NCBI GenBank assembly: GCA_018873225.1
Contig: JAEILZ010000003.1
Location: 1,302,001 to 1,366,000 of the forward strand
DNA from: [Phialemoniopsis] sp. UDSM-2020
Taxonomy: Eukaryota; Ascomycota; Sordariomycetes; Thyridiales; Thyridiaceae
Length of the DNA stretch: 64,000 bases
Reading direction: 5' to 3'
Shown here: positions 23,274-34,246 of the stretch, piece by piece
Layout of the letters: each line of letters begins with the position of its first letter
Position numbering within the stretch: position 1 is the stretch's first letter
The notes under the pieces: generated by a model
Databases searched by the model: none
What the model was told of the DNA's origin: nothing
What the model saw: the letters and a program-made list of their open reading frames with translations, nothing else
Program-made: the position numbers and the translations under genes

Positions 23274-24169
23274 GACAGGACGGATGATGAAGAGGTCTAC
23301 CCTTCTTTGCGCGCGAGCGTGCAAAGGAAGGAGAAAACTGCTGGGAGATTAATTTCATGTGTGTTTCAGGACGACTAATATACCCAAACTTCAACCCTCG
23401 TCCCTACAGACACGAGAAGATCACATCATGAATCCCGTGTCTTTGTACAAAAAGATGCCTCTTTTCCCAAGTCGTCCTGTCCACCACCACTTGTTTCACA
23501 TATCTTTTCATTGTTCATTTTTTTATGTTTTTGATTCTTTTCCCCCGCTATGCGAAACAATCTGCACATACGCATCATATCCAAACCTAGAAGGAGACGA
23601 CAGGGGCAAAGAAGCGCAGAGATGCGTCGGCCCCTGCCTTGAGATGGAGGAAAACCTGGGAGTGGCGGGAAAAGGTGTGTTACTGTGACCTGGGAGGAAA
23701 ATGGGATGGTTATTTGGCAGTTGGAAATGGAGGAACACATCCTGGCGGATGTTGGGATCAAATGATGGGAAGGGAATCTGTATGGAGTTGCTGTTGTCGC
23801 TGTCGTCGTCGGGAGGCTGATGTGTTGTAAAGTACGAGTTAGATACCACCATGCTTGGCTGTGATAGACATATTCCTTGTTGCATGTCACAGCTATGGCG
23901 TTGCATGACAGAGACGGAATAGAAAGCTATTTCCCCAGAAGAATGACGAATCTTGTCACTTGTGTCTTTCTGAACTAGTAGTCCACCTTTGACGACGTCA
24001 ACTCTCATCGTGTTCCCAACAACCGGCGCAAATGTCGAGACACCAAGTGTACACCGTCACATTCAACTTCTGCAGCTTGATCTCATGTATGCGCTGTGAT
24101 TAGGGATATGAATGCTGCAAAATGAAGTCATCACGCTTCAGTAATCCCAGGAGAGCAACTCTCTAGCAT
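23274..24169. other. Convergent 3' ends of the EGF-like gene and the fusion methyltransferase gene
   Basis: About 900 bases between two convergent stop codons. It contains only chance frames and probable 3' untranslated sequence. Confidence 0.45.
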
Positions 24170-27035
24170 CTAGTCGCTGCTGTCCAATATCCAAAGTCGG
24201 GTCTCATCAACTTGTTTGCCCATTGCCTTCTCCGACATCTGCGGCTCCTGATACTCCTGCTCCTGCCCGGCAAACGGCTTGCGCCCCCGCACGCGATGAA
24301 ACGTCATGACCATCATCAGCGTGTTGTCTTGGTAAGCCTTGATCGCACGCTTGCAATGATCCGCCCATTGTTCTCTTTTCCAGGACCTCTGCCCCATCAA
24401 CGGTTCGAGCGTCATGCCTAAAATCATATCGATCAAGGCCTTCTGCCATTCCTTCCCAGCCCCCTCCACGCCGGCCAGTTCTCTCCACTTGTTGACAGGC
24501 GTCCAGTTGTTGATGGGTACCGCAATCTTCCCACTCATGACTTCCACTAGACCTTCCGAGGTCATTGTCTTACGCACTCTTTCGGACTCCGTCAAGTCTG
24601 TGGCGAAGCCTAGACCGTCTAGTCCCAGACCTACATCATACCAGAAGCGACGCAGGAAATGACCCGCGGGTAGGTCTGTAACTGCGTTGTCCTTGACTTG
24701 CTTTGGAACCCATTGCAAATCCTCGAAGTCAAGACAACCTCCTGGCTTGAGATGTCTATTCTTGAGTCAGGATTCAAGTACTCACTCAGCTTAGATTAAA
24801 AGAAAATTTGCACGTACCGCTGTGCCCTGCGGATCAGACCCTTCCAATCTCTGACGCAGAATTGAAGATCTCGACCATGTATCAAGTCAAAATGACACAA
24901 TGGGAATGGCCAGGGTTTGTCGAAGTTATGGACCAACCACTGTACATTCGATGGACCATTGGGGGGACTGAAGGGCATTGGATACAGATCCATGCCAACT
25001 ACCATGGCGCTTGGGAAGTTATGAGCCACTGGTGAAGCGAAGAGCATTCATTAGTACAGATGAAGTAATCAATTGCTACTCCAGCCAAATAGAACGTACT
25101 TGTATTCGCCCACCAGCCAGCGCCTGATCCAAGATCTAAAACATTCGGCGGACTGGTCAATGGAGCCAAGTCACTGCCTGATCCAGGATTCGAAGTACTC
25201 CGCGGCGGCCTGGCCAATGGAGCAAAGCCGGTGCCGGTCTTAATGACCATGTGCCTGAGGATGTTGTGTAGAGGTTGCTCCAAACTTCGCTGATAGAAAT
25301 CCATTGGGAAGATATATTTATCAAAACCAAAGATTCGGCCATGCTTGAGCCCGCATGCATTCATGAAGAGACATCTCGACCCAGTACTGGACATGGAATC
25401 AGATGTCGGAGGCGCCTGCGGTGCGGACAAGTTAGACTGTGCATTCGTGACGGTTGGCGTGGCATATGTGGTGCTTGATGCGCGAGAACTGCCTCCCTCG
25501 AACCTCAGCAGGTCGGTGGGCACCGGGCTGGGATAATGGCTCGTGTTGGCTGCGCTGCCCAAGGTCGGTTTGGCTCGGTGAAGATTAGTAGAGCGAAGTT
25601 CAGGTTGCCTATCTGGGCCCGGAACGGCACGGGAGTCGGCAGATGGGCTGGGGTATGGCCAGGTTTTCTCCGTTCCGGACTTACTCCAGGAAGTGTCACC
25701 GGAGTCTGAAGGATTATAAGCGGCTTGGCCAGTATCTTGCGCCGCAGTTGGCATGTTTGAAGTGTTCACGAAATATTGCTGTGATTCTGGCTGCTCGACC
25801 GCTCGCGCAGCAGCATTGGATCCCCATGGGTGCCGGTGTGGCTCGCAGGTCAGCTTCATTTCCGTGCATCGAGCGCAAGGCCTTCCCTTGTCACATTTCG
25901 TCCCTGCTTTCACACATGCATGGCAGAGTCTTGGACGCTGATCATAGCGTGCTTCATAGGTCAGCTTCTTTTTCAAGCATCTACTGCATGGCAGTCCCTT
26001 GTCGCAGAAATACTTTGCTTTGGCACAATTCAGGCAGGCAATGCGCGGTCCACCGATCAGCGGATTGTGAACAGGACAGCGCCTTGGCCCTAGGTCAGAA
26101 CTTTGTCCCAGTGTTGACATTCTTGAAGAGCTGCCCGTGTCGAGGTCCATGGTCGTCTCGGGGGTAGTGTTGACATACTCCTTTGCACCGACAGTCGCGT
26201 TCCTAACACTCCAGTCTTGTTCTATGCTCGGTAAGGCTACTTCGCTTGATCCGGGAACAGAACCCGCAGCTTGATCAGGTCCTTGTGCCAAAGAAGGCAT
26301 GCTCCATATGGTTCCTGGGTTGTCTTGTATGCTTGGCTGGCTAATGGTCGCAGTGGGATCCACGAAATACTGCTGGTTATCAAAAGTGTTTCCGTCAGCC
26401 GGCGCAGCTGAGAGATCAAATCCTGGATTAATAGGATTCATCGGCCACTCTCCATGTGAGTTTGTTGCAAAGAAATTGTCGTTCATACTGAGATTCCAAA
26501 TATCCTGCTGGGCTCCTGACGCATCTCCGTCAAGCGGAAAGGCTGGGTAATCGAATAAACCAGTAGACGGAAGTGCGTACTCGTCCACAGCTTCTTGTCT
26601 AAAGAGAGTGTCTTGAGTCGGCCATGGCTGGTCAATCATTGGCACATCGAAGGTGTCCGTTGTTTGGTTTATGGTTGGCATGTTTTGAGTGCCGATTGCG
26701 TCGGCTTGTCCTCCTTGCGGCAGGGTTGACAGTCCGCGTGGTGTCATGGCATCCCCGGTGGCAACATGACTTGGGAAGTTGTCAGCTGTTGCGGACTCTT
26801 TCATCATTTTGTCCAATGCATTCTTGATAGACCGATACGGGCTGACATAAGCCTGAGCTTCCGTAGCCCTATCGTCGTTGGCTTCCTCCATGACTGCGTC
26901 GATAGATCCAGAGGTCTCGGGGTAGACGCAAGCGCCACCTTCTCCCTGGGAGCGACACGGGGTGCACTGAGGCCTCTTGAAGTCGCATCTGAGTCTGAAT
27001 CTTACACAAGGGTCGCATTTTGGACTATTAGTCAT
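24170..27035 (-). CDS. Fusion protein: Zn2Cys6 zinc clusters plus LaeA-like SAM methyltransferase
   Basis: Three exons (27035-25100, 25028-24818, 24755-24170) give 910 residues. The introns are GTACGT...TCACCAG (71 nt) and GTACGT...GAATAG (62 nt), and both restore the methyltransferase frame. The N-terminus is a Zn2Cys6 cluster: C7-x2-C10-x6-C17-x6-C24-x2-C27-x8-C36. After a Gln/Pro/Ser-rich linker come two more copies in tandem. The first has C334, C337, C344, C350 and C353 but Y360 in place of the sixth cysteine. The second is complete (C371, C374, C381, C387, C390, C397). From about 565 on it is a Rossmann methyltransferase: motif I NVLDLGSGAGWWA at 631-643, then PSAMVVGMDL, FDLIHGRDL, LKPGGCLDFEDLQW and a GRKP-like end, as in LaeA/UMTA-type fungal methyltransferases. 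It is probably a nuclear regulator that could reach DNA directly, with the methyltransferase acting on an unknown substrate. The next gene is divergent, 752 bases away. A mis-joined pair of genes is possible, but exon 1 itself contains both the zinc clusters and motif I in one frame. Confidence 0.82.
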
Positions 27036-27787
27036 TGCTTTTGCTGAGGTCGGTCCGTGAATGGTAGCAGAGCGTCTGTACTGCGGTCTTGAGTTGTGTT
27101 AGGGTGCTGTAAGCCGCCTTTCTTGAACATAAGGGTCTCAAATACTGTTTAATAGACTGATAGGTCGGACTGATTACCACGACAAGACAAGCTGTTAAGC
27201 CATGCGGTGAAAGTAACTGTGATGGAATCAGTGTGTATTTGTATGGATGTTTGGTCTGGTCTCACGAGCAGGAAGGTGTTTCTGAAACAATCGTCATGCA
27301 TATGCCGTAGAACCAGAAACAGCAAGAGTGAGGAGCTGTCAAAGTGGAATGATGCCTTCTCTTCATCAAGACGAGCCAAGAAGGAAGGACTTAACGGACA
27401 ACCATCGTCCATTCCTCTCCACGAATAGGGTGGTCCCGGAATGAATCGCTCAAGAGCATGATTTTCTGCGACATAGATCAATTGAAGTGTTGGATGGTAT
27501 TTACTTATTGCCACAAGAGTTTTGTCCGCCATAATATCGACTTGGGTAGTTATCCTCTCAAAAACGGACTCCGCCGGGTTCCCGGAGGCGGGCATCCAGA
27601 AACCGGAGCTCCACTAAAATGTCCCACCACTGCCAACACGGCTCACCTTCAGGACGCCGAGCAAATCTCAGAACCTCAAACCTCTTGCAATTAGATTCAA
27701 CGTGGCTACTCCAGCACCTCTCTGCTGCCACACCATTGCAATACCTATCGACACAGAATTAGGCTGCGTTCACCAAAGGACCCGCTC
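27036..27787. promoter_or_regulatory. Bidirectional promoter between the fusion gene and the methyltransferase-like gene
   Basis: 752 bases separate two divergent start codons. The minus-strand frame at 27595-27149 (148 codons) lacks recognisable features and is treated as chance. The region probably drives both genes. Confidence 0.5.
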
Positions 27788-29164
27788 ATGGCAAGCAGCA
27801 AAAGCCGAGGGGCCAAGAAGCCCTTCGTCTACTGTGTCGGCAGCCCGACCGGCTTCGACCCGGCCGAGCAGGCCCGCAGCGAGGACGTGCGGAACACAAC
27901 CCTAGCGCACCTCGAGAAGGATGATTTCGCCGGCGCCATCCGGTACTGGTTCAAGATACCGGCCCGGGACAGCTACGTCTACCACGCCATGGGCAGCTGC
28001 GTCCTGGACCAGGTACAGCATGTCGTCGGAATCGGAGCGGAGAACGGTCTGCATGATTGGTATATAGATGGGGAAGGCAAATTTGTAAGTATCCTCTATT
28101 AGCATTGAGGGCCATAAAACCTGGCTTTCTGGGCCTTGAGAATGCATCCCGGTCTCTGCATCAGGCTCCAACCAGACACATCTCATCCCACCCAAAGACA
28201 ACAACAGACTAACACAACCAAACCGCCACAGCACCCCCGTCCACCACCACCAGACATCCTAGCCTACACATCCCTCTTCTCCCCAACGACCTCCTTCCAG
28301 CCCGCCCTCCGCTCCCTCTCCTCCAACGCAAAGAAGCACTCCCTCCGGTCCTCCGTAGGCGCCCACCTCTCCGCCAAGCGCTTCATCCACCCACACCTCC
28401 TCTCCCAGCTCACCATCCCCAAGCTCCCCAAGTCCTCCAAGCAACCCTTCACCTCCCTGCCGAACCCCTACCTCGACTTCTGGACCTGGTCCTGCCGGAG
28501 CTTAGAATGGACCGGCCCGTGCGCCGAGTCCAACGCCGTGAGCCCGGCCAAAGCGCACCACGTCCTGCCCATCCTGATGCACCACTTCGGCTGCGCCTGC
28601 CCCTCGCACGAGTCCCTCGAGATCCTGCGCCTCCTCGCCTCCTCCTCGGGCTGCACGATAGCCGACATAGGCTCGGGAGGCGGCTACTGGACGTACTGTC
28701 TGCGCGCGCGCGGCGTGCCCTGCATCGCCGTCGACAGCGCCCAGTCCGAGTGGCGCGCGAGCTGGATCCCCGACACGGTCATCGCCGACGGCGCCTCGTG
28801 GCTCAAGAAGGCCCGCGACCCTGCCGCAGAAGACCTGATCCTGCTGCTCGTGTACCCCGTGGTCGGCGGCGGTGCCGGTGCGGGAGGAGAGGAAGGGGGT
28901 TTCACGCGCGGCCTGCTCGACGCCTACGCCGGCTACACGGTCGTCGTCGTGGGCACGCAAAACGCCAATGGGTACACCGGCTTCCGCGACATGACCATGG
29001 ACGAGTACATGGCGCGCGAGCGGCCCGAGTGGACGCGGGTGGTACAGATACCCCTGCCAAGCTTCGCCGGCAAGGATGAGGCCATGTACGTCTACCAGCG
29101 GGGGAAGAGGGCACCGCCCCCTTTGACAGAGGCGTCAGAGGAGGTAGTTGAGAAGAAGACCTAG
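27788..29164 (+). CDS. SAM-dependent methyltransferase-like protein
   Basis: Two exons, 27788-28084 and 28232-29164, are joined across a 147-nt intron (GTAAGT...GCCACAG with a GACTAAC branch) in phase 0, giving 409 residues. The first exon encodes a compact alpha/beta segment (FVYCVGSPTGFDPAEQ, then YWFKIPARDSYVYHAMGS). The second begins with a Pro/Ser-rich linker, then a Rossmann core with motif I TIADIGSGGGYWTY at about 245-258, an acidic strand end (IAVDSAQSEW) and a later ILLLVYPVV strand. The C-terminus is Glu-rich. The reading frame is strongly C-biased at third positions, as in the conserved genes around it. The substrate is unknown. It is transcribed divergently from the zinc-cluster/methyltransferase fusion, so the two may be co-regulated. 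The methyltransferase fold is confident; assignment to a named family is not possible from the sequence alone. Confidence 0.78.
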
Positions 29165-29649
29165 AACAGATGTCTGAGAAAACTAAAATAGACTTCCCCG
29201 TAGCATCACACTTACGGCATCAGAGAACGCAAAGTGGCTCATGACAGACCATGGGCAGCCCATTCGTCGTGAACAGTCCTCAGTCAAGCCATTATCATCA
29301 TGTCACATTGGTTAAAGCTTGTCATTGATAATCACTCAAACATTCACAGCTCACAACTTATTATGCGGACCAGGTATCGGTTAATTCAAACACCTTCAAT
29401 TATTACCATCTCTAGACTTTTATCGTGCTTGTCAAGAAGCCCAGTCAAGAAATCCCTCATCGTAACCTTGCCAGAGAACTTTGCAAATGCAAACTTTTTA
29501 TCATGGAAATCATCGCAGATTAACCCCATGTTTGCCACGGATGAATGTCAATGAGCGACATTGCCCATTGAGCTAATCATTCCAGACGTTGGAGGAAATA
29601 GAGACTTTGAAGGAGAAGAAAACAGTAAGGTGTGGCGGGACCGGCGAAT
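29165..29649. other. Convergent 3' ends
   Basis: About 485 AT-rich bases between the stop codons of the methyltransferase-like gene and the coiled-coil gene. Nothing else is seen. Confidence 0.5.
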
Positions 29650-32600
29650 CTACCAGTTCCTTGGGTCGGGGTTCTTGAATCGATCAAGCGTCTTTTGCCG
29701 CAGGGCTTCAGCGCCCGCGACAGGATCCATGTCAGGCTTCTGAGGCGAAGCAGCCTTTAGAGGCGAGGGAGACTTCATGAGCGACGCAGCGAGCGGCTTC
29801 GGGGTCTCTGGACGATTATCGTACGACATAGGTCGAGCGGTGTAAGTCTCCTTGGGAATCGTAGCCGTCTTGCCTTGAGCACCGTGACGCTCTTTGCGCT
29901 CCTGATCGAGCTCAGGATCGCGCTGCTTGACCTGGCTTCGCCAGGCCTGTCTAGCGTCGGTGGTTTCCTTGTAAGGATCGGTAGGCTTCGGGGAGTCTGA
30001 GGAGCCTCCCGTAGCGGCTTGCGTGACTGCTGGAGTCTCAACAGTCTCCGGTGTAGTCTCGGCAGGTTTGAGCTTCTTGATCAACTGCTCGAGTTGGCCT
30101 GCGCTGCCGAACTTAGCCAGGATCTGCTGCACCATTTCGTCCTCGGCCTTCTTGCGGGCTTCTTCCTCGGCTGCAAGCCGCTCTCGCTCGATGCGCTCCT
30201 GCTCAAGACGCTCCTTCTCGAGGCGTTCTCGCTCGAGACGCTCCTTTTCGAGACGCTCCTTCTCGAGGCGTTCTCGCTCAAGACGCTCCTTTTCGGCGCG
30301 CTCCCGCTCAAGACGCTCGAGACGCTCTAGCTCGAGACGCTCTTTCTCAAGACGCTCCTTTTCGCGGCGCTCGAGCTCCAGCTTCTCACGCTCCAACTGC
30401 TCTTTCTTGAGCTTCTCCTTCTCAAGCTGGTCCCGCGCAAGCTTCTCGCGCTGGAGTTGCTCCTGGGCGGTCAGGTCCTTGATCTCCTGGGCGGCTCGCT
30501 GGGTGCCGGCCCTGGCTTGCTCAAGCTTCGCGAGCTCCTTGGCAAGCCGCTCCTGAACAATCTTCTCGATTCGGGCTTCCTCATCAAGCTGCATCTGGGC
30601 GGCAGTATCAAGGCGTTTGGCAACCGGCTTCGCACCATCATGGGTCGGTGCAAGGCCAGGAACACCGGGTGGAGAAGGGCTGGGCTGCTCCAACTTGATG
30701 GGCGTAGCATCCACAGCCAAAGGAGTTGTACCAACTGGAACAGCCTGTTCTTTCGCAAGGCCCTCCTCCAGCTTGACGCGGATCTCAGGTGACTCGAGTG
30801 TAGAGGCAGGTGGGTTGTCGTTCTGCGCTGCAGTCTCGACTGGGCGTTCCTTCGTTCTGTGACGCTCCTCGATGACCATGCCAAAGTACGGAGCGTAAGA
30901 GGCCGGAAGACGTCCAGGAGTAGGAGCGTGCTTTGAGCCTTGGATTCCCGTTGAGAAGGCAGACGGCTTCTGTTCTTGCGGCGGGATTGGGGTGGGCTCC
31001 TCAAGATTGAGAGAGTTGATCCAGTCCCGTCCCTTCTGGGCGATTTTCTCGTTCTGGTACAGCTGCGAGAGCTGAGCCTTGAACACGGTGTCAAAAGCTA
31101 AGGATGTCAAGTTAGAAATTGGACAAGATATATGTGGAAGCGGACTCACCCTTTTGAACATCAGTGCCAATGTAGTATTCGATGGCCTGGAGGTTCTCGC
31201 CAGCATCGATGAATTTGCGCGCAATAGCGCTGGCAAGATAAAAGACGGGCCGCCAGAACTTGTGACCATGAATCTTGTCGTGATACAAGAAAGGACCGAC
31301 AGGAGGCTGCGGAAAGATGTCGTGGCTGATTGTCTTGAAGGCAACCATCTGGGCTTTGGCCAGGACCTTGTCATCCTGCACCTCATCGCGATCGGCACAG
31401 AAGTCCCAGTCTCGGCACGATTTACCACCAGGCTTTGCAAGACCAAGCACCTTGATCATCATGTCCACAAGGAACATAGTTGAGGCCCGATACTCCAGCA
31501 AGGTCAGAACCTCCCGACACTTTGGCTCGTCGAGATCTCGTCCCTCAAGGAACGACTTGAATGTCTTCTGCGTCGAGGCACTGGAGGGAAGACTCCAATC
31601 GCCGTCGCAAGTCTTCAATTCCAGCATGGTGAGGAACTTGATATGCAAGATCTGTGTCAGCTTTGTGCCGCCAAAGGCCATGCCGAGAAAGGCGAATCCC
31701 TCATCTTGATCCTTCGCCTCGATGGAAGCTTGTCGCTTCCATTTGCTCTCCCAGACTGGGAGAGGAGGACCAACTCGCTTCTCCAATGGCCACTCATCAT
31801 GGTCTGAGTTCTATTCAAAACCATGCATGGTGGGGAACTTGGTCAGCTGGCTCGAAAGCGATGTCTGGATCAGCTGGTGAAACTCCTTGAAATGAGTCTG
31901 CTTTGTCGGGGTCGAGTTCGAGATCAACGACAGGTCATCAAAAGCAGCACGCTTGCGCTCGGCATCTCCAAGCAAAGGGCTTCTCTTACTCGAGAGGACC
32001 TTGATCAGATTAGTGGCAAATGCGCCTCCGCAGCGCTTGGCCATTAGTTTGATGGCCTGCGGCTGAGTGAACATTCCGTCTGGAATATTCATGTAGGTGG
32101 TCTGATAGCCGCCGTTGAACGAAGCGGGCGAGACCAAGATGACGAGCGTCTCCGGGGGGCAGCGCTGCAGGATCTCCTCCTTGCTCAGAAAGTGGTTGCC
32201 ATCAAAACAGATGGACTGTTCGGGCGTGGTTTCGCCGCAGACAAAGATGAGCAGGGTCTTTGCAGAGACAGCGCGGGCCTCAATCTCCTGAGCGAATGCT
32301 GCTCGCAGAGCTCTAGCGTCGTCAATGACCTTCAGAAGATCGGTGTCCTCGGTGGCCATAGCCGAGACGTCTTGGCCAACGCGAGTGCCGTCATCCTTGG
32401 CCGTGATGCTGTGGGGCTTGATCTTGCCATCCGCCTGAAGCTGGCTGATATCTACGGAGGACAGCCAGATCTGGGAGGCGCGGTTGCCCTCCTTCCACAT
32501 AATGTATTTCCACGCGAGGAAATCAGAAACCATGTAGCCTAGGCCATCGTCACCAGCGACACCCGCTGGAACGGTGCAAAGGCCGATGACCTGTGGAGGC

Positions 32601-32713
32601 GAGGGAACATCGGGAAGATTGTGCAGGACGAATGACAAGTCCTTGCCCAAGTGATCGAACGAAGCCTCGTGGCTCGCGACCGTCTGGTCGTCATTAATGG
32701 AGACGGAGCCCAT
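29650..32713 (-). CDS. Large coiled-coil protein, conserved fungal type, frame interrupted by one TAG
   Basis: The frame from the Met at 32713 runs to 31150, then a 52-nt intron (GTGAGT...CCTTAG, with a TTCTAAC branch) leads into 31097-29650, giving 1003 codons. Codon 301 (31813-31811) is TAG, but the same frame continues immediately with protein-like sequence (RVGPPLPVWESKWKRQ). Either the gene ends there and a second gene follows, or an optional in-frame intron 31989-31804 (GTAAGA...CTCAG, 186 nt, a multiple of three) removes the TAG, or the stop is a mutation or sequencing error. The N-terminal part is an alpha/beta globular region with no family I recognise. Residues about 680-865 are an almost pure Glu-Arg-Leu coiled coil of repeating LEKERLERER type, followed by a Lys/Pro/Thr-rich tail. 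No ATG precedes the second part in frame, which argues against two simple genes. Function unknown; the coiled coil suggests a structural or scaffold role. Confidence 0.6.
30180..30375. repeat. Degenerate coding repeat for Glu-Arg-Leu coiled coil
   Basis: On the minus strand, 15-nt-scale units of the type GAGCGTCTCGAGAAG recur across nearly 200 bases, encoding LE(K/R)ER units. The units vary at third positions, so the array is old rather than freshly expanded, but it remains prone to slippage. Confidence 0.75.
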
Positions 32714-34246
32714 TGTGACGATGTAGAAGTTCAAAGGTAGCGTGCTTGGGTAATTGAGCCTGTTCCGTCAGTCAACTAGTTGGTCGTATTGAATTGTACG
32801 GCAGTGAAATACTTACCTTGGCTGTCAGGCTGGTTGATCACATGTGATTCATGTGGCGATGAGGTGCAAGGGCAGTGTGAATCTTACGCAAGGTAAAATA
32901 CTCGGGGATCAGGATGGTAGAAAAGTCGAGTTTGTATGCAAACACAGGCTATGATGTGTTTGCGATGACTTTCAGGTGACGATTTGATGTGTCTCTCGAA
33001 ACGAGAGACACGCGAGAAGGAAGATGATGAAGGAACGAAAACGAAAACGAGATTTTATATGGGTGATCCTTCAAGGTGGAAGGTGGACGGGAGCGCTCGT
33101 GAGAGTGTGGAAAGGCTGGTGAACGTGAGCAGGACGGTTGGAGAAGATGAAGATTGGATGGGTGGGAGGAAAAAGAAAGTCGTGAAGGGTAGCCACAGCA
33201 GACGCGGCGTAGATGGGAAGGAGGAAAGGTGATAGGAAGGCAAGAAGGTACGCGTCAGTTGTTTTGATCGAGGTGTTGACGCGTTGACGTGGGAGGAAGG
33301 AGCTTTCTCTCACTTTCAAGCTCAGGTCTTCCTCAGATTTAGATCAGAGATCAGGTCAGAAAACCAGTTCAGAGAAAAAGTTGGGGAAGTGGAAGAAGGG
33401 ACGAGAAGAAAATTGTGGTTTGGATAGATGAGGTCTCCCCTCGGTGGCCCTGCTGGGAAGGATATGCGTGACGTGTGTTGGATCTGCCAGAAACCAATGG
33501 CCTTTGGGTTGAGAAGTAGAGTAGAGCTTGGATGAGATATCCGAGGGAAGGGTGTAAGGTAGTTGGGTTACCCCCTTATCTCAAAGATTTTATGATGGCA
33601 AAAGAGACGACGCTGCTCCCACGCTGAGTACACAGATCTTTTCATCTCATCATAAATCAAAGCATGTCACTCTCAACAGCACCAGGCAGCACAGACATTT
33701 TCTGTAGTAAATCAGAAGGAGATAGCGCCAATGAAGGCTTTGCTTTTGTATGAGAGTGTCTATCTACCAGAGTCCCTCTATGTACATGAACCACGATTAG
33801 TTTTTTGCCCCAAATCTACGCCGCTATGAATAACAAGAATGGAAGAGAGGTCCGCCTTTTTCTGTCAAAGAAATAATGAAAAGAGAAGTCTCGCACACAG
33901 CCCACAAGGCATTGCATGCCCGCAAAATTGCCCTGGCCGCTTTTCCTTGAGCAATCTAGATGAGAGAGTACACACTATCTGCCCATCCCATGGGTTCAGG
34001 ATGGAGGCCACCAATAAGCGATGGTCCATAAGCAGAGCCGCAAAATCAACGCAGACAACGTAGTGAGATTTTCCCTGGACTAGATATAGTCGATAGGGAT
34101 AGGTATTGTAAGAACCAGCAGCCACTCTGAGATTGCACCGGAACGACAAATATTAAGACAAAGAAAATGTGTGAAGGGAGAACATGGAAAGAGATACCAG
34201 GGGATTGGAAAGGCCCCTAGCTGGGAAGTCGTTAGGAGACTTTCGT
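32714..34246. promoter_or_regulatory. Promoter of the coiled-coil gene and 3' end of the DUF8032-like gene
   Basis: 1.5 kb without a supportable gene. On the minus strand it is pyrimidine-rich between 32980 and 33420, typical of a fungal promoter and leader. Nothing else is seen. Confidence 0.4.

Noticed and set aside
27149..27595. 148-codon minus-strand frame in the divergent promoter
   Set aside because: No recognisable motif, no splice partner, and it sits between two divergent starts. It is most likely chance, though a small gene cannot be excluded.
30023..30556. 177-codon Ser/Arg-rich plus-strand frame
   Set aside because: It is an antisense shadow of the Glu-Arg-Leu repeat. It resembles an SR protein only because CTC/CGC codons mirror GAG/GCG.
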